From: Aureimonas pseudogalii
Lineage (GTDB): Bacteria > Pseudomonadota > Alphaproteobacteria > Rhizobiales > Rhizobiaceae
Length of the DNA: 64,000 nucleotides
NCBI RefSeq assembly: GCF_014196835.1
Contig: NZ_JACIEK010000001.1
Location: forward strand, 248,001 to 312,000
Reading direction: 5' to 3'
Shown: positions 9,141-16,890 of the stretch, piece after piece
Position numbering within the stretch: the stretch's first letter is position 1
How the letters are laid out: every line of letters begins with the position of its first letter
Translations under genes and position numbers: made by a program
The notes under the pieces: generated by a model
What the model saw: the letters and a program-made list of their open reading frames with translations, nothing else
Database searches by the model: none
What the model was told of the DNA's origin: nothing

Positions 9141-9747
9141 TCGGGATGGTGTGATGAGAGACGTTCAAAAGGCGCTGGCCGAGATCGAGGCGATTCGCAG
9201 CGGCATGGCGGCGGGCACGGTGTTCCGCGGGTTCGGCCCGACGACGCTGGCCGCGACCGGCGGCCTGGCGCTCGTCGCCGCCGGCCTTCAGACCCTTTAT
9301 CCGCCGACCGTTCTCGTCTTCTTCGTCCAGTGGATCGCTGTCGCCCTCGTCTCGGTGGCTGCCGTCGGGGTCGAGGTGGTGCTGCGCTCGCGCCGCCAGC
9401 ATGGCGGCCTCGCCGACGCGATGATTCATCAGGCGATCCAGCAGTTCCTGCCTGCCGGCATGGCCGGTGCGGGGTTCGCCGCCGTGGTCGCCCGCTGCGC
9501 GCCGGACACGGCCTGGATGCTGCCGGGCACCTGGGCAGTCCTCGTCGGGCTCGGCCTGTTCGCGGCCCAGCGCTCGTTGCCGCGCGCCGCCGTGCTTGTC
9601 GCCGCCTGGTACTTCGTCGCCGGCTTCGCCGCGTTGCTTCTCTCGGCCGGCGTCTCGACGCCCTCGCCCTTCGCGATGGGCGTGCCCTTCGCGGTGGGCC
9701 AGGGACTGCTCGCCATCGTGTTCCTCCGATCGCCGGAGGTTCGCTGA
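9133..9747 (+). CDS. multi-span inner-membrane protein, unknown function, paired with a winged-helix regulator
   Basis: 204 residues. A short soluble N-terminus (MRDVQKALAEIEAIRSG, possibly amphipathic) precedes about six hydrophobic segments, roughly TLAATGGLALVAAGLQTLY, TVLVFFVQWIAVALVSVAAVG, GMAGAGFAAVVA, TWAVLVGLGLFAA, AVLVAAWYFVAGFAALLL and PFAVGQGLLAIVFL. I do not recognise the family. The stop codon overlaps the ATG of the next gene (TGATG at 9745-9749), so the two are translationally coupled, and a membrane modulator or sensor for that regulator is plausible. I chose the ATG at 9133 because its context matches the other palindrome-centred start. The ATG at 9154 would give 197 residues. 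Confidence 0.7.
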   Translation: MQSRDGVMRDVQKALAEIEAIRSGMAAGTVFRGFGPTTLAATGGLALVAAGLQTLYPPTVLVFFVQWIAVALVSVAAVGVEVVLRSRRQHGGLADAMIHQAIQQFLPAGMAGAGFAAVVARCAPDTAWMLPGTWAVLVGLGLFAAQRSLPRAAVLVAAWYFVAGFAALLLSAGVSTPSPFAMGVPFAVGQGLLAIVFLRSPEVR

Positions 9748-10115
9748 TGGTGGGCGCGGGTTCCACCTCCCCCTTCGCCTACGAGGGGCTCGACCGCGTC
9801 ATCCATGAAAAGGCGCGTCTCGGCGTCATGACCTCGCTCGCCGGCCAGCCGCGCGGCCTCGGCTTCGCCGACCTCAAGCGCCTCTGCGGCCTCACGGACG
9901 GCAATCTCAGCCGGCACCTGCAGGTTCTCGAAGAGGCCGGGTTCGTGCGCATCGAAAAGGCCTTCGCCGGCAAGCGCCCGGTCACGACCTGCTTTCTCAC
10001 CGAGGCCGGGCGCGAGAGCTTCCTCGACTATCTCGCCACCCTCGAACAGGTGCTCAAGGACGCCGTGGCGGCGTCGAAGGCACCCTTGCGCGATCCCAAG
10101 CCCTCCCCCGCCTGA
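9747..10115 (+). CDS. winged-helix transcriptional regulator (MarR/ArsR-like)
   Basis: 122-residue single-domain winged helix-turn-helix protein. The core reads [25 protein letters not shown], then [23 protein letters not shown] (recognition helix), then the wing [17 protein letters not shown]. This is the small winged-helix type often annotated as MarR-like or transcriptional regulator. A perfect GGAGGT lies 6 nt before the ATG, and the gene overlaps the upstream membrane-protein stop. The prenyltransferase gene begins 28 nt downstream. Palindromes at 9126 and 10137 flank the gene and suggest autoregulation plus control of the prenyl genes. The ligand is unknown. Confidence 0.82.
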   Translation: MVGAGSTSPFAYEGLDRVIHEKARLGVMTSLAGQPRGLGFADLKRLCGLTDGNLSRHLQVLEEAGFVRIEKAFAGKRPVTTCFLTEAGRESFLDYLATLEQVLKDAVAASKAPLRDPKPSPA

Positions 10116-10136
10116 CACCCTTTTTTTGACAGGAAA

Positions 10137-10151
10137 CTTTGCAATGCAAAG
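10137..10151. promoter_or_regulatory. operator-like palindrome B, over the cis-prenyltransferase start codon
   Basis: CTTTGCAATGCAAAG is a perfect 7+1+7 inverted repeat whose second half contains the ATG at 10144. It differs from palindrome A (9126-9140) at two bases. It lies just after the Shine-Dalgarno-like AGGAAA at 10131-10136. In RNA a 6-bp stem with an AAU loop could also form over the start codon, so translational control cannot be excluded. A DNA operator for the adjacent winged-helix protein is the simpler reading. Confidence 0.6.
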
Positions 10152-10845
10152 CACTCTGCGTCCAAAGACTCACCTCGCCGTCATCATGGACGGAAACGGC
10201 CGTTGGGCGACGAACCGCGGCCTGCCGCGCAGCCGCGGGCACGAGGCCGGCGCCCGCGCCGTCCGTCCCGTGGTCGAAGCCGCAACGGAGGCCGGCATCG
10301 GCACGCTGACGCTCTACGCCTTCTCCTCCGACAACTGGCGGCGTCCGGGCCCTGAGGTCGCCGTGCTCATGGGCCTGCTGCACCGCTTCCTGGCGAAGGA
10401 GATCGAGGCCCTCGCCGACTCCGGCGTGCGCCTCAACGTGATCGGTCGGCGCGATCGCCTGCCGTCCGGGCTGGCCGCGCGCATCGCGGCGGCCGAAGCT
10501 ATGAGCGCCGGCGCCGCGCGACTGCATCTGCGCATCGCCGTCGACTATTCCTCGCGCGACGCGCTCCTCGAGGCGGCCCGCCGCGCCGAAGCCTCGGTGA
10601 CGCGCGAAACCTTCGGCGCCCTCGTCGCGGGGGCCGGCGTGCCCGACGTCGATCTCCTCGTGCGCACCGGCGGCGAGCGCCGCCTCAGCGATTTCCTGCT
10701 CTGGGAATGCGCCTACGCGGAACTGCGCTTCGTCGATCGCCTGTGGCCCGATTTCGGACGCGACGACCTGACGGAGGCGCTCGCCGACCTTCGAAGCCGC
10801 CAGCGCCGCTTCGGCGGCCTGCCCGCCGCCGCCGAAGCGGCGTGA
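10144..10845 (+). CDS. cis-prenyltransferase (UppS/Z-polyprenyl diphosphate synthase family), divergent paralogue
   Basis: 233-residue Z-isoprenyl diphosphate synthase that adds isopentenyl units in cis to an allylic diphosphate. Clear family motifs: [22 protein letters not shown] (catalytic Asp at about 16), [20 protein letters not shown], and the C-terminal [23 protein letters not shown]...LWPDF. Two hallmarks differ from housekeeping UppS: NYGGR is DYSSR (about 134-138) and RTSGE is RTGGE (about 174-178). Housekeeping uppS normally lies with frr, cdsA and dxr. Here the gene heads a run with a LinD-like protein and a prenol-kinase type DgkA, so I take it as a specialised paralogue, perhaps making a shorter product. 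AGGAAA lies 7 nt before the ATG. Confidence 0.88.
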   Translation: MQSTLRPKTHLAVIMDGNGRWATNRGLPRSRGHEAGARAVRPVVEAATEAGIGTLTLYAFSSDNWRRPGPEVAVLMGLLHRFLAKEIEALADSGVRLNVIGRRDRLPSGLAARIAAAEAMSAGAARLHLRIAVDYSSRDALLEAARRAEASVTRETFGALVAGAGVPDVDLLVRTGGERRLSDFLLWECAYAELRFVDRLWPDFGRDDLTEALADLRSRQRRFGGLPAAAEAA

Positions 10846-10853
10846 ATTCGCCG

Positions 10854-12845
10854 ATGCCCGCGCGAACGTCTCTTCCGACGAACGAGCCCCCGATGACGGA
10901 ACCGAGCCTGCTCCCGGCCGCCAAGCGCGGCAGCGTCGGCCGAAGCCGCTTCGGCCCGCCCGGTCCGGTCGCGCAGCGACAGGTCGGCCGCAGCTTGCTA
11001 GGTCTCGCCGCCCTCGTCGCCATCGGGGCGGCACTGACGCTCGTCGCCGAGCCTGCGCCGCTGCGCGCGCTGGGGTTCAGCCTCGCGCTGCCCGGATCGG
11101 GGTTCGTCCTCTGCCATGGATCGGCGGGGGCGCCGGAGGTCGCGCCTTGGCTCGGCTTCGCCGCGACGTGGCTGATGCTGCCGGGTGCCGTCTTCCTGTG
11201 GTTCGCGACGGGCAACGCCGCGGCGCCCCCGGCCGTCTGGCTTCTCGCGGCGCTGGGGTCGGCCGTCCACGCCGCCGGTCGCGGCTGTCTCGGGTCCGCT
11301 CCCGAGGTCGCCGGCTTTGCGCTGCTGCCGCTTGCGGGCCTCCTCGCCGGAGCGGGACTTGTGCTTCTGCGGCGGTCCAGCCCGTCGCTCGACGCCGCAC
11401 CGGCGCGGCCGGCACCCGAGACGAGCATCGCGACGCCTCCCACGCCCCGAGCGGAAGATCCCGGCGAACTCGGCCCGCAGGATCTCGCCCGCCTGCGCTT
11501 CCTGCTCGACCGGGCGCTGCAGCCGCTCGACGCGTTCGAGGGGTTCGAGCGGCTCGATCCGTTCCAGTCGGGCGCGCTGCGCTACCAGCTCCAGTTCCCC
11601 GGCTTCGCGCTGGCGATGGTGCAGCGCTCCAAGCTTCCGGCGCTCCAGGCCTATCTCACGCAGGCGCAGGTCAACCTCGTGGAGAAGACGCGCCGGCACG
11701 AGGTCTGGCGATACTGGGCGCTGGAGAACCTCTGGGGCCGTGGGCGTCTCGATCCCGACCCGCTCGCCGTCGACAACGTCATGTATTCCGGCTTCTGCGC
11801 CGCGCAGATCGCGCTGTTCCAGGCCGCCTCCGGCGATTACCGCTTCTCACGTCCCGGCGCCTTCACGCTGCACCATCCCTCCGGCCGATGCTTCGAGGCG
11901 GACTTTTCCTCGCTGGTCGCCGGCATTTCGGAGCAGCATCGGCGCTCGCGGTTCGGGCTCGTCGCCTGCGAGCCCAACTGGCTCTTCCCCGTGTGCAACA
12001 GCATCTCCTATCTCGCCATCGCCGCCCACGAGGCTCAGTTCGGCGGCACCAGCTGGCAGGACATGGCCGAGCGCCAGCGCGCCCTCCTCGAAACCGAGTT
12101 CACCGACCGGCACGGGCGTTTCGTCACCTGCCGCTCCAGCCGCACCGGGCTCGCGATGCCGCCGATCGGCGGCGCGCTGACGCGGCTGCTGCCGTGCTTC
12201 TTCCTCGATGCGGCGCTGCCCGATCTGGCGCAGGCGCATTGGCAGCGCCTCCGCCCCGCCCTGCTGACGTCGGTGGAGGGATCGTCGCGGGCGAAGGTGC
12301 GGGCGTTCTGGCCGATCGACGTCGGCAACTATCGCCTCACGCGCATCGCCGGTCTCGCGGGCGCGGCGGCGGCGGCCACCGAGATGGGCGACCGCGAGGT
12401 CGCGAGCGCCATGATCGAGGCGCTCGACCGGCTGCATCCGCTCGTCACGACCGGGGGAATCGGGCACCGGCCGAACGCCTCGATCTGGGCGCACGCCTTC
12501 GAACTGATCGCGCAGAGCGGACGCGCGGGCAGCCTGCGCGATCTCGTCCGCCACCCCTCGCCGCCGCTCGGCGAGGCGCCGACCCCGCACGTGAGCGACT
12601 GCCCCTATCCTCAAGCTCTGGTCACCCGCGCGGTCTGGCGGGACGGGCGGCTCGAACTCGTGCTGGTTCCCGGCTCCGGCGGCGGCCGGATCACCCTCGG
12701 CCTCGCCGGCCTGAAACCGAACAGTCGATACCGCAGGATCGAGGACGGAGCGCCCGTCGCCAGCGGCCGGGATGGAACCGCCGCGCTGTCGCTCGACCTG
12801 CGCGGCCGCACCGTCGTGACGATGATCGAAACGGAGACTAACTGA
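10854..12845 (+). CDS. membrane-anchored linalool dehydratase/isomerase (LinD)-like protein
   Basis: About 663 residues. The first 45 are proline/arginine-rich. Four or five membrane helices follow (about 47-65, 72-88, 99-118, 123-138 and 152-168), then a large soluble domain (about 200-550) and a beta-rich tail. The soluble domain resembles linalool dehydratase/isomerase: DNVMYSG (Asp307-Gly313) and CEPNWLFPVCNSISYL, whose two cysteines (372 and 381) have the same nine-residue spacing as LinD Cys171/Cys180. LinD interconverts myrcene, linalool and geraniol. The positions I would align with LinD His129 and Tyr45 look like Phe and Gln, so the substrate or chemistry probably differs. The start is uncertain: GTG 10842 (overlapping the upstream stop), ATG 10854 and ATG 10893 all lack a good ribosome site. 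The stop overlaps the next ATG. Confidence 0.75.
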   Translation: MPARTSLPTNEPPMTEPSLLPAAKRGSVGRSRFGPPGPVAQRQVGRSLLGLAALVAIGAALTLVAEPAPLRALGFSLALPGSGFVLCHGSAGAPEVAPWLGFAATWLMLPGAVFLWFATGNAAAPPAVWLLAALGSAVHAAGRGCLGSAPEVAGFALLPLAGLLAGAGLVLLRRSSPSLDAAPARPAPETSIATPPTPRAEDPGELGPQDLARLRFLLDRALQPLDAFEGFERLDPFQSGALRYQLQFPGFALAMVQRSKLPALQAYLTQAQVNLVEKTRRHEVWRYWALENLWGRGRLDPDPLAVDNVMYSGFCAAQIALFQAASGDYRFSRPGAFTLHHPSGRCFEADFSSLVAGISEQHRRSRFGLVACEPNWLFPVCNSISYLAIAAHEAQFGGTSWQDMAERQRALLETEFTDRHGRFVTCRSSRTGLAMPPIGGALTRLLPCFFLDAALPDLAQAHWQRLRPALLTSVEGSSRAKVRAFWPIDVGNYRLTRIAGLAGAAAAATEMGDREVASAMIEALDRLHPLVTTGGIGHRPNASIWAHAFELIAQSGRAGSLRDLVRHPSPPLGEAPTPHVSDCPYPQALVTRAVWRDGRLELVLVPGSGGGRITLGLAGLKPNSRYRRIEDGAPVASGRDGTAALSLDLRGRTVVTMIETETN

Positions 12846-12973
12846 TGGCCTGCTGCATTCTCGCCGGACTGGCGTTCGGACTGATCCTCGCGGCTGCACG
12901 AAAACTCGCCGCGCTGACCGGACGCGGAACCGATCCACTGGAATGGCGCACCGGTGCGGGAGACGCGCCATGA
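12845..12973 (+). CDS. 42-residue single-span membrane peptide
   Basis: Begins MACCILAGLAFGLILAAARK, a hydrophobic helix with two adjacent cysteines near the N-terminus, followed by a basic and polar tail. The ATG overlaps the stop of the LinD-like gene (TGATG at 12843-12847), and its own stop overlaps the DgkA start (ATGA at 12970-12973). Coupling at both ends argues that it is translated. The family is unknown; a small subunit or anchor for the neighbouring membrane enzymes is a guess. Confidence 0.6.
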   Translation: MACCILAGLAFGLILAAARKLAALTGRGTDPLEWRTGAGDAP

Positions 12974-13368
12974 CCGCCTCGGCCCATTCCGCCGCGGCGG
13001 GGCGCGGGCTTCGCGCAATTCTGCGGCGTCGGATCGCCAGCTTCGGTCATGCGGGCGTGGGGATCGCCCATATGGTGACGACGCAGCCCCATGCCCGCAT
13101 CCATCTCGCGGCCGTGGCCGTGGTCGTCGGCGCCGGATGCTGGCTCGCCATCCCGATCGAGGACTGGATCGCCGTGACGCTCGCCTGCGCCCTCGTGCTG
13201 GCCGCCGAAGCGATCAACACCGCCTTCGAACATCTTTGCGACGTGGTCAGCCCGCAATGGAGCGAGGACGTGCGCCGCGCCAAGGACGTGGCAGCCGGCG
13301 CCGTGCTGCTCGCCGCCGTCGCTGCGGCGATCGTCGGAGGTCTGATCGTCGCGAAGGCGCTGAGCTGA
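12970..13368 (+). CDS. DgkA-family kinase, undecaprenol-kinase (UdpK) type
   Basis: 132-residue integral membrane kinase. Family motifs: FGHAGVGIAHMV, ARIHLAAVAVVV, EAINTAFEHLCD and RRAKDVAAGAVLL, with three hydrophobic helices. This spacing is that of the Gram-positive DgkA/UdpK branch, which phosphorylates undecaprenol rather than diacylglycerol; the branch assignment is from memory of the motifs. As the last gene of a run starting with a cis-prenyltransferase, it probably phosphorylates a prenol. ATGA overlap with the preceding small gene. The 70-nt gap to convergent glyQ shows no obvious terminator. Confidence 0.8.
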   Translation: MTASAHSAAAGRGLRAILRRRIASFGHAGVGIAHMVTTQPHARIHLAAVAVVVGAGCWLAIPIEDWIAVTLACALVLAAEAINTAFEHLCDVVSPQWSEDVRRAKDVAAGAVLLAAVAAAIVGGLIVAKALS

Positions 13369-13438
13369 CGCCGGACACGAAAAGACCGAACGTTTCCGCC
13401 CGGCCCTCTCGCAGGATCGTTCGCTTGGGCCCGTCCGC

Positions 13439-14389
13439 TCAGGCCGCGCGGGCCTGCATGCCGGCGCCGCCGGCCTCCGTCTGGAGAAAGGCCTCGCCGC
13501 AGGCCTTGGCGAGCGTACGCACCCGCAGGATGTAGCTCTGGCGCTCGGTGACGGAGATCACGCCGCGCGCATCGAGAAGATTGAACGCGTGGCTGGCCTT
13601 GATCGCCTGGTCGTAGGCCGGCAGCACGCAGCGATGCAGCGCCTGCGCCTCGGTCGGCGCGCCCGCCGCGAGGATCGCCGCGCATTCCCGCTCGGCATCG
13701 TCGAAATGCTGCAGCAACATCTTCGTATCGGCGATCTCGAAGTTGAAGCGCGAATATTCCCGCTCGGCCTGCAGGAAGACGTCGCCATAGGTGACCTTCT
13801 CCTCGCCCTCGCGGCCGTTGAAGTTGAGGTCGTAGACGTTGTCGACGTTCTGGACGTACATGGCCAGCCGCTCGAGCCCGTAGGTGAGTTCCCCCGCCAC
13901 CGGCGCGCATTCGATGCCGCAGACCTGCTGGAAATAGGTGAACTGCGAGACTTCCATGCCGTCGCACCAGCACTCCCAGCCGAGGCCCCAGGCGCCGAGC
14001 GTCGGCGATTCCCAGTCGTCCTCGACGAAGCGGATGTCGTGTAGCGCCATGTCGATGCCGATCGCCTTCAGCGAGCCGAGATAGAGCTCCTGCAGGTTGG
14101 GCGGGTTGGGCTTCAGGATCACCTGATACTGGTAGTAGTGCTGCAGCCGGTTGGGGTTCTCGCCGTAGCGCCCGTCCTTGGGCCGACGCGAGGGCTGCAC
14201 GTAGGCGGCGTTCCAGGGTTTGGGGCCGAGCGCGCGCAGCGTCGTCGCGGGGTGGAACGTGCCGGCGCCCACCTCCATGTCGTAGGGCTGCAGCACCACG
14301 CAGCCATAATCGGCCCAGTAGCGGTGCAGCGCGAGGATGAGGCCCTGGAACGAGCGTTCGGGCCGCATGTGCGGGGCGAGATCGGACAT
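13439..14389 (-). CDS. glyQ: glycyl-tRNA synthetase alpha subunit
   Basis: 316-residue catalytic subunit of the heterotetrameric bacterial glycyl-tRNA synthetase. Nearly the whole family signature is readable: [15 protein letters not shown] (motif-2-like region), [31 protein letters not shown] and [18 protein letters not shown], with the usual AATP-binding fold implied. The beta-subunit gene glyS, normally directly downstream, is not there. The next gene in that direction is the convergent kinase ending at 13368, and no glyS occurs anywhere in the window. Confidence 0.96.
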   Translation of the reverse strand: MSDLAPHMRPERSFQGLILALHRYWADYGCVVLQPYDMEVGAGTFHPATTLRALGPKPWNAAYVQPSRRPKDGRYGENPNRLQHYYQYQVILKPNPPNLQELYLGSLKAIGIDMALHDIRFVEDDWESPTLGAWGLGWECWCDGMEVSQFTYFQQVCGIECAPVAGELTYGLERLAMYVQNVDNVYDLNFNGREGEEKVTYGDVFLQAEREYSRFNFEIADTKMLLQHFDDAERECAAILAAGAPTEAQALHRCVLPAYDQAIKASHAFNLLDARGVISVTERQSYILRVRTLAKACGEAFLQTEAGGAGMQARAA

Positions 14390-14506
14390 GGGTCGGGAGC
14401 CTTCGTCAGCAGCGGCGGCACCGGCGGGGCCGGTCGAGGCCCGGGAGTTGCCATGCGCGCTGCGCCGGGGTCAAGCCGAGGCGAGAGCGCGACGGCCGCG
14501 CGACGG

Positions 14507-14698
14507 TCAGTCCTTCGGCAGGCGATAGACCCCGTCGTCGCCGCGCACGAGCGTGCCCTGCGCGCCCGAGCGCATCTCCTGCTCGGAGCGGCGGTTTCGC
14601 TCCACGACGCGCGCGGTCTCGCGGCGCATCTGCTGGTAGCCGAAATAGGCGGCGGCGCCGACGAGTCCGAAAAGCACGAGAGGCATGAGATCGACCAT
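14507..14698 (-). CDS. small single-span membrane protein, unknown function
   Basis: 63 residues: one N-terminal helix (LMPLVLFGLVGAAAYFGYQQM), then a basic, charged region and a C-terminus of GTLVRGDDGVYRLPKD. It lies between the S49 peptidase and glyQ on the same strand, a position where small membrane proteins are common in Rhizobiales. No function can be assigned. Confidence 0.7.
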   Translation of the reverse strand: MVDLMPLVLFGLVGAAAYFGYQQMRRETARVVERNRRSEQEMRSGAQGTLVRGDDGVYRLPKD

Positions 14699-14770
14699 GG
14701 GTTCAGATCCCCGAGGGATCGCGGCGAAGCACGGCGATCCTATGGCAGAGACCGCCGCGCGCCAAGCCGC

Positions 14771-15637
14771 TCACAGCCCGTAGCGCGCCCAGAGCGCGCG
14801 CTCCTGCACCGCGTCCAGAAGCCCCCCGCCCAGCGCCGAGGCGAGGCTCGCGGCATCGAGCCCGGCCGCCGCCCCCGCCGCCCGCCGGCCGAACAGCCCG
14901 CGCCGGCCCTGCACCACGGCGAGCTTCGCGCCAGGGCCGTAGCGCTCGCGCACGACGCCGCGCAGGTCGCCCAGCCGATCCACCAGCCCGAGGTCGAGGC
15001 CCCGCACGCCCGACCAGAAGAGGCCGGTGAAGAGATCGGGATGATCGGCGAGCTTCGCGCCGCGGCGCGACTGGACGAGGTCGATGAAGGTCTTGTGGAC
15101 GTCGAGCTGCAGCGCCTTCAGGTGCTCGACGTCCTCAGGCCGCTCGGGGCGGAACGGGTCGAGCGTCGCCTTGTTCTGGCCGGCCGTGTGGACGCGGCGC
15201 TCGACGCCGAGCTTGGCGATGAGATCGACGAAGCCGAAGCCGCCCGACACGACGCCGATCGAGCCGACGACGGTGGAGGGATCGGCGATGATCTCGTCGC
15301 CGGCGCAGGCGATCATGTAGCCGCCCGACGCCGCGAGATCCTCGCAGGCGACGATGACGTGCTTGCCCTTCTCCTCGGCGAGATCGCGGATGCGCTGGAA
15401 GACGAGGCGCGACTGCACCGGCGAGCCGCCGGGCGAGTTGATCGAGATCGCCACGGCCGGCGCGTCCTTCATCGCGAAGGCCTTGTCCAGGAGCGGCGCC
15501 GCAGAGGCGAGCGAGATCGAGGAGCGGAACGGCCCGCCGCCGCCTGCCATGATCACGCCGCTCAACCGCACCACGGGCACGACGACCTCTGTCTTGCGGA
15601 AGCGCTTGGGCAGGAACTGGCGGAGGGGACGGACCAC
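14771..15637 (-). CDS. S49-family signal peptide peptidase (SppA/SohB-like)
   Basis: 288-residue serine protease of the SppA/SohB family. Visible core: VVPVVRLSGVI, AVAISINSPGGSPVQS, and the nucleophile region CEDLAASGGYMIACAGDEIIADPSTVVGSIGVVSG, followed by FVDLIAKLGVERRVHTAGQNKATLDPF containing the general-base lysine segment. The short single-domain form acts at the inner membrane on signal-peptide remnants. The start is taken as GTG at 15635-15637 because the reading frame upstream loses family similarity. The distance to the methyltransferase gene upstream is 91 nt. Confidence 0.88.
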   Translation of the reverse strand: MVRPLRQFLPKRFRKTEVVVPVVRLSGVIMAGGGGPFRSSISLASAAPLLDKAFAMKDAPAVAISINSPGGSPVQSRLVFQRIRDLAEEKGKHVIVACEDLAASGGYMIACAGDEIIADPSTVVGSIGVVSGGFGFVDLIAKLGVERRVHTAGQNKATLDPFRPERPEDVEHLKALQLDVHKTFIDLVQSRRGAKLADHPDLFTGLFWSGVRGLDLGLVDRLGDLRGVVRERYGPGAKLAVVQGRRGLFGRRAAGAAAGLDAASLASALGGGLLDAVQERALWARYGL

Positions 15638-15728
15638 GGGGCGGCACTTTCTGGCGGGGACGGATGGGCTGCCTCGATGTAGGCAGCCGCAGCCCCCGCG
15701 CCAATGCGCCGACGCGACGCGGACCCGA

Positions 15729-16532
15729 TCAATCGCCGAGGATGCCGCCGGTGTGATGGAGCCCGTCCGAAACGGCGGCGCGCAGCATGGCATCGAGCAC
15801 CAGCGGCGGCAGCAGACGCAGCGGCTGGCGCGAGCCGCGGATCGCGCCGAGGAGGATGCGGTTCGCCGGAGCTTCCGGTGAAGGGTGCACGGCGCGAACG
15901 CGCAGGGCCCCGAGGCGCCCCTCGGCGGCGGCGAGGAGATCGCCGAGATTGTCGGGCCGGGCGATGAGCGCCAGACGCCCCCCATGGCGCAGCAGCGCGG
16001 CGGCCACCGCCAGCCAGCGGCCGAGAAAGGCCGCGTCGGGAATGGCGCGCGCCTCGTCGCGCAGCGCGTCCGGCGAGCCGCGCTGCCCGGCGGGATGAAA
16101 GGGCGGGTTCGTCAGCACGAGATCGTAGGCGCCGTCCAGGAGGCCAGCCGCCTCGCGCGTGCCGCGCGGCGCCAGACAGTCGAGCCGGAGAACCCGCAGG
16201 CGCGGCGCGAACCCACGATTGGCCGGGAGCATGAGGGCGCCTTCGGCGAGCGCCGCGATCTCGCCGTTGCGCTCGGCGAGGTCGATGCGAAGGTCAGGCG
16301 ACCGCATGGCCGCCGCGAAGGCGACCGCGCCGTTCCCGGCGCCCATGTCGAGCACCCGGCCCGTTGCCCCGAGCCCGACGCAGGAGGCCAGCAGCAGCGC
16401 GTCGTGCCCGGCGCGAAAACCCCGCCCGGCCGGCTGCAGCAGCTCGAAGGCGCCGCGCTGGAAGGCATCGCGCGAGACGGCGGGCGTGCCTTCCAGGCTC
16501 GCAGCCGGCTCAGAGCGGGTCGGAGAGTTCAT
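15729..16532 (-). CDS. SAM-dependent methyltransferase, TrmN6-like (tRNA adenine-N6)
   Basis: 267-residue class-I methyltransferase. The SAM-binding loop is VLDMGAGNGAVAFAA and the N6-adenine motif is NPPF (in YDLVLTNPPFHPAG), which places it with tRNA1(Val) A37-N6 methyltransferase TrmN6/YfiC and relatives. The start overlaps the end of the DUF2007 gene by 23 nt, so the two are co-expressed, with the S49 peptidase downstream. The RNA target is inferred from family only. Confidence 0.8.
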   Translation of the reverse strand: MNSPTRSEPAASLEGTPAVSRDAFQRGAFELLQPAGRGFRAGHDALLLASCVGLGATGRVLDMGAGNGAVAFAAAMRSPDLRIDLAERNGEIAALAEGALMLPANRGFAPRLRVLRLDCLAPRGTREAAGLLDGAYDLVLTNPPFHPAGQRGSPDALRDEARAIPDAAFLGRWLAVAAALLRHGGRLALIARPDNLGDLLAAAEGRLGALRVRAVHPSPEAPANRILLGAIRGSRQPLRLLPPLVLDAMLRAAVSDGLHHTGGILGD

Positions 16533-16737
16533 GGCCGAGCTCGGCGTCGCGCAGGAGGCGGCGGGCCTCGTCGGCGCGTTCGGCCTCCACCAGCATGCGG
16601 CGCGGAATGGCGCCGATCGAGCCGTCGAGAATGCTCATGTAACCGTCCGCCAGAAAATGCTCGATGCCGCTGTCCTTGAGGAGCGCGGCCACGAAGGACA
16701 GGAGCACGGGGTCGTTGGAGCGGACGAGTTCGATCAT
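16510..16737 (-). CDS. DUF2007-type small protein
   Basis: 75 residues beginning MIELVRSNDPVLLSFVAALLKDSG, with ADGYMSILDGSIGAIPRRMLVEAERADEARRLL. This is the compact alpha/beta domain of DUF2007 (putative signal-transducing) proteins, related to the metal-resistance CutA-like fold. It overlaps the methyltransferase start and is divergent from ispB with a 153-nt gap. The molecular role is unknown. Confidence 0.75.
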   Translation of the reverse strand: MIELVRSNDPVLLSFVAALLKDSGIEHFLADGYMSILDGSIGAIPRRMLVEAERADEARRLLRDAELGHELSDPL

Positions 16738-16890
16738 GGCTCGTGACTTGGCGCGAAACGCTCCCACATCGCAAGGAGGAACGCCGAAACCGCCGCCGTC
16801 CCGGCCGGCCGAGGAACGGCGCGGCGCTTTTCCGCCCTTGCCGCTGCGCACGCGCCCGGCTATGCCGCGCGCAACCAACGGAGAAGTTTC

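Noticed and set aside
10126-10131. TTGACA as a promoter -35 box for the prenyltransferase
   Set aside because: No acceptable -10 element follows at 16-18 nt, and it lies inside the ribosome-binding region.
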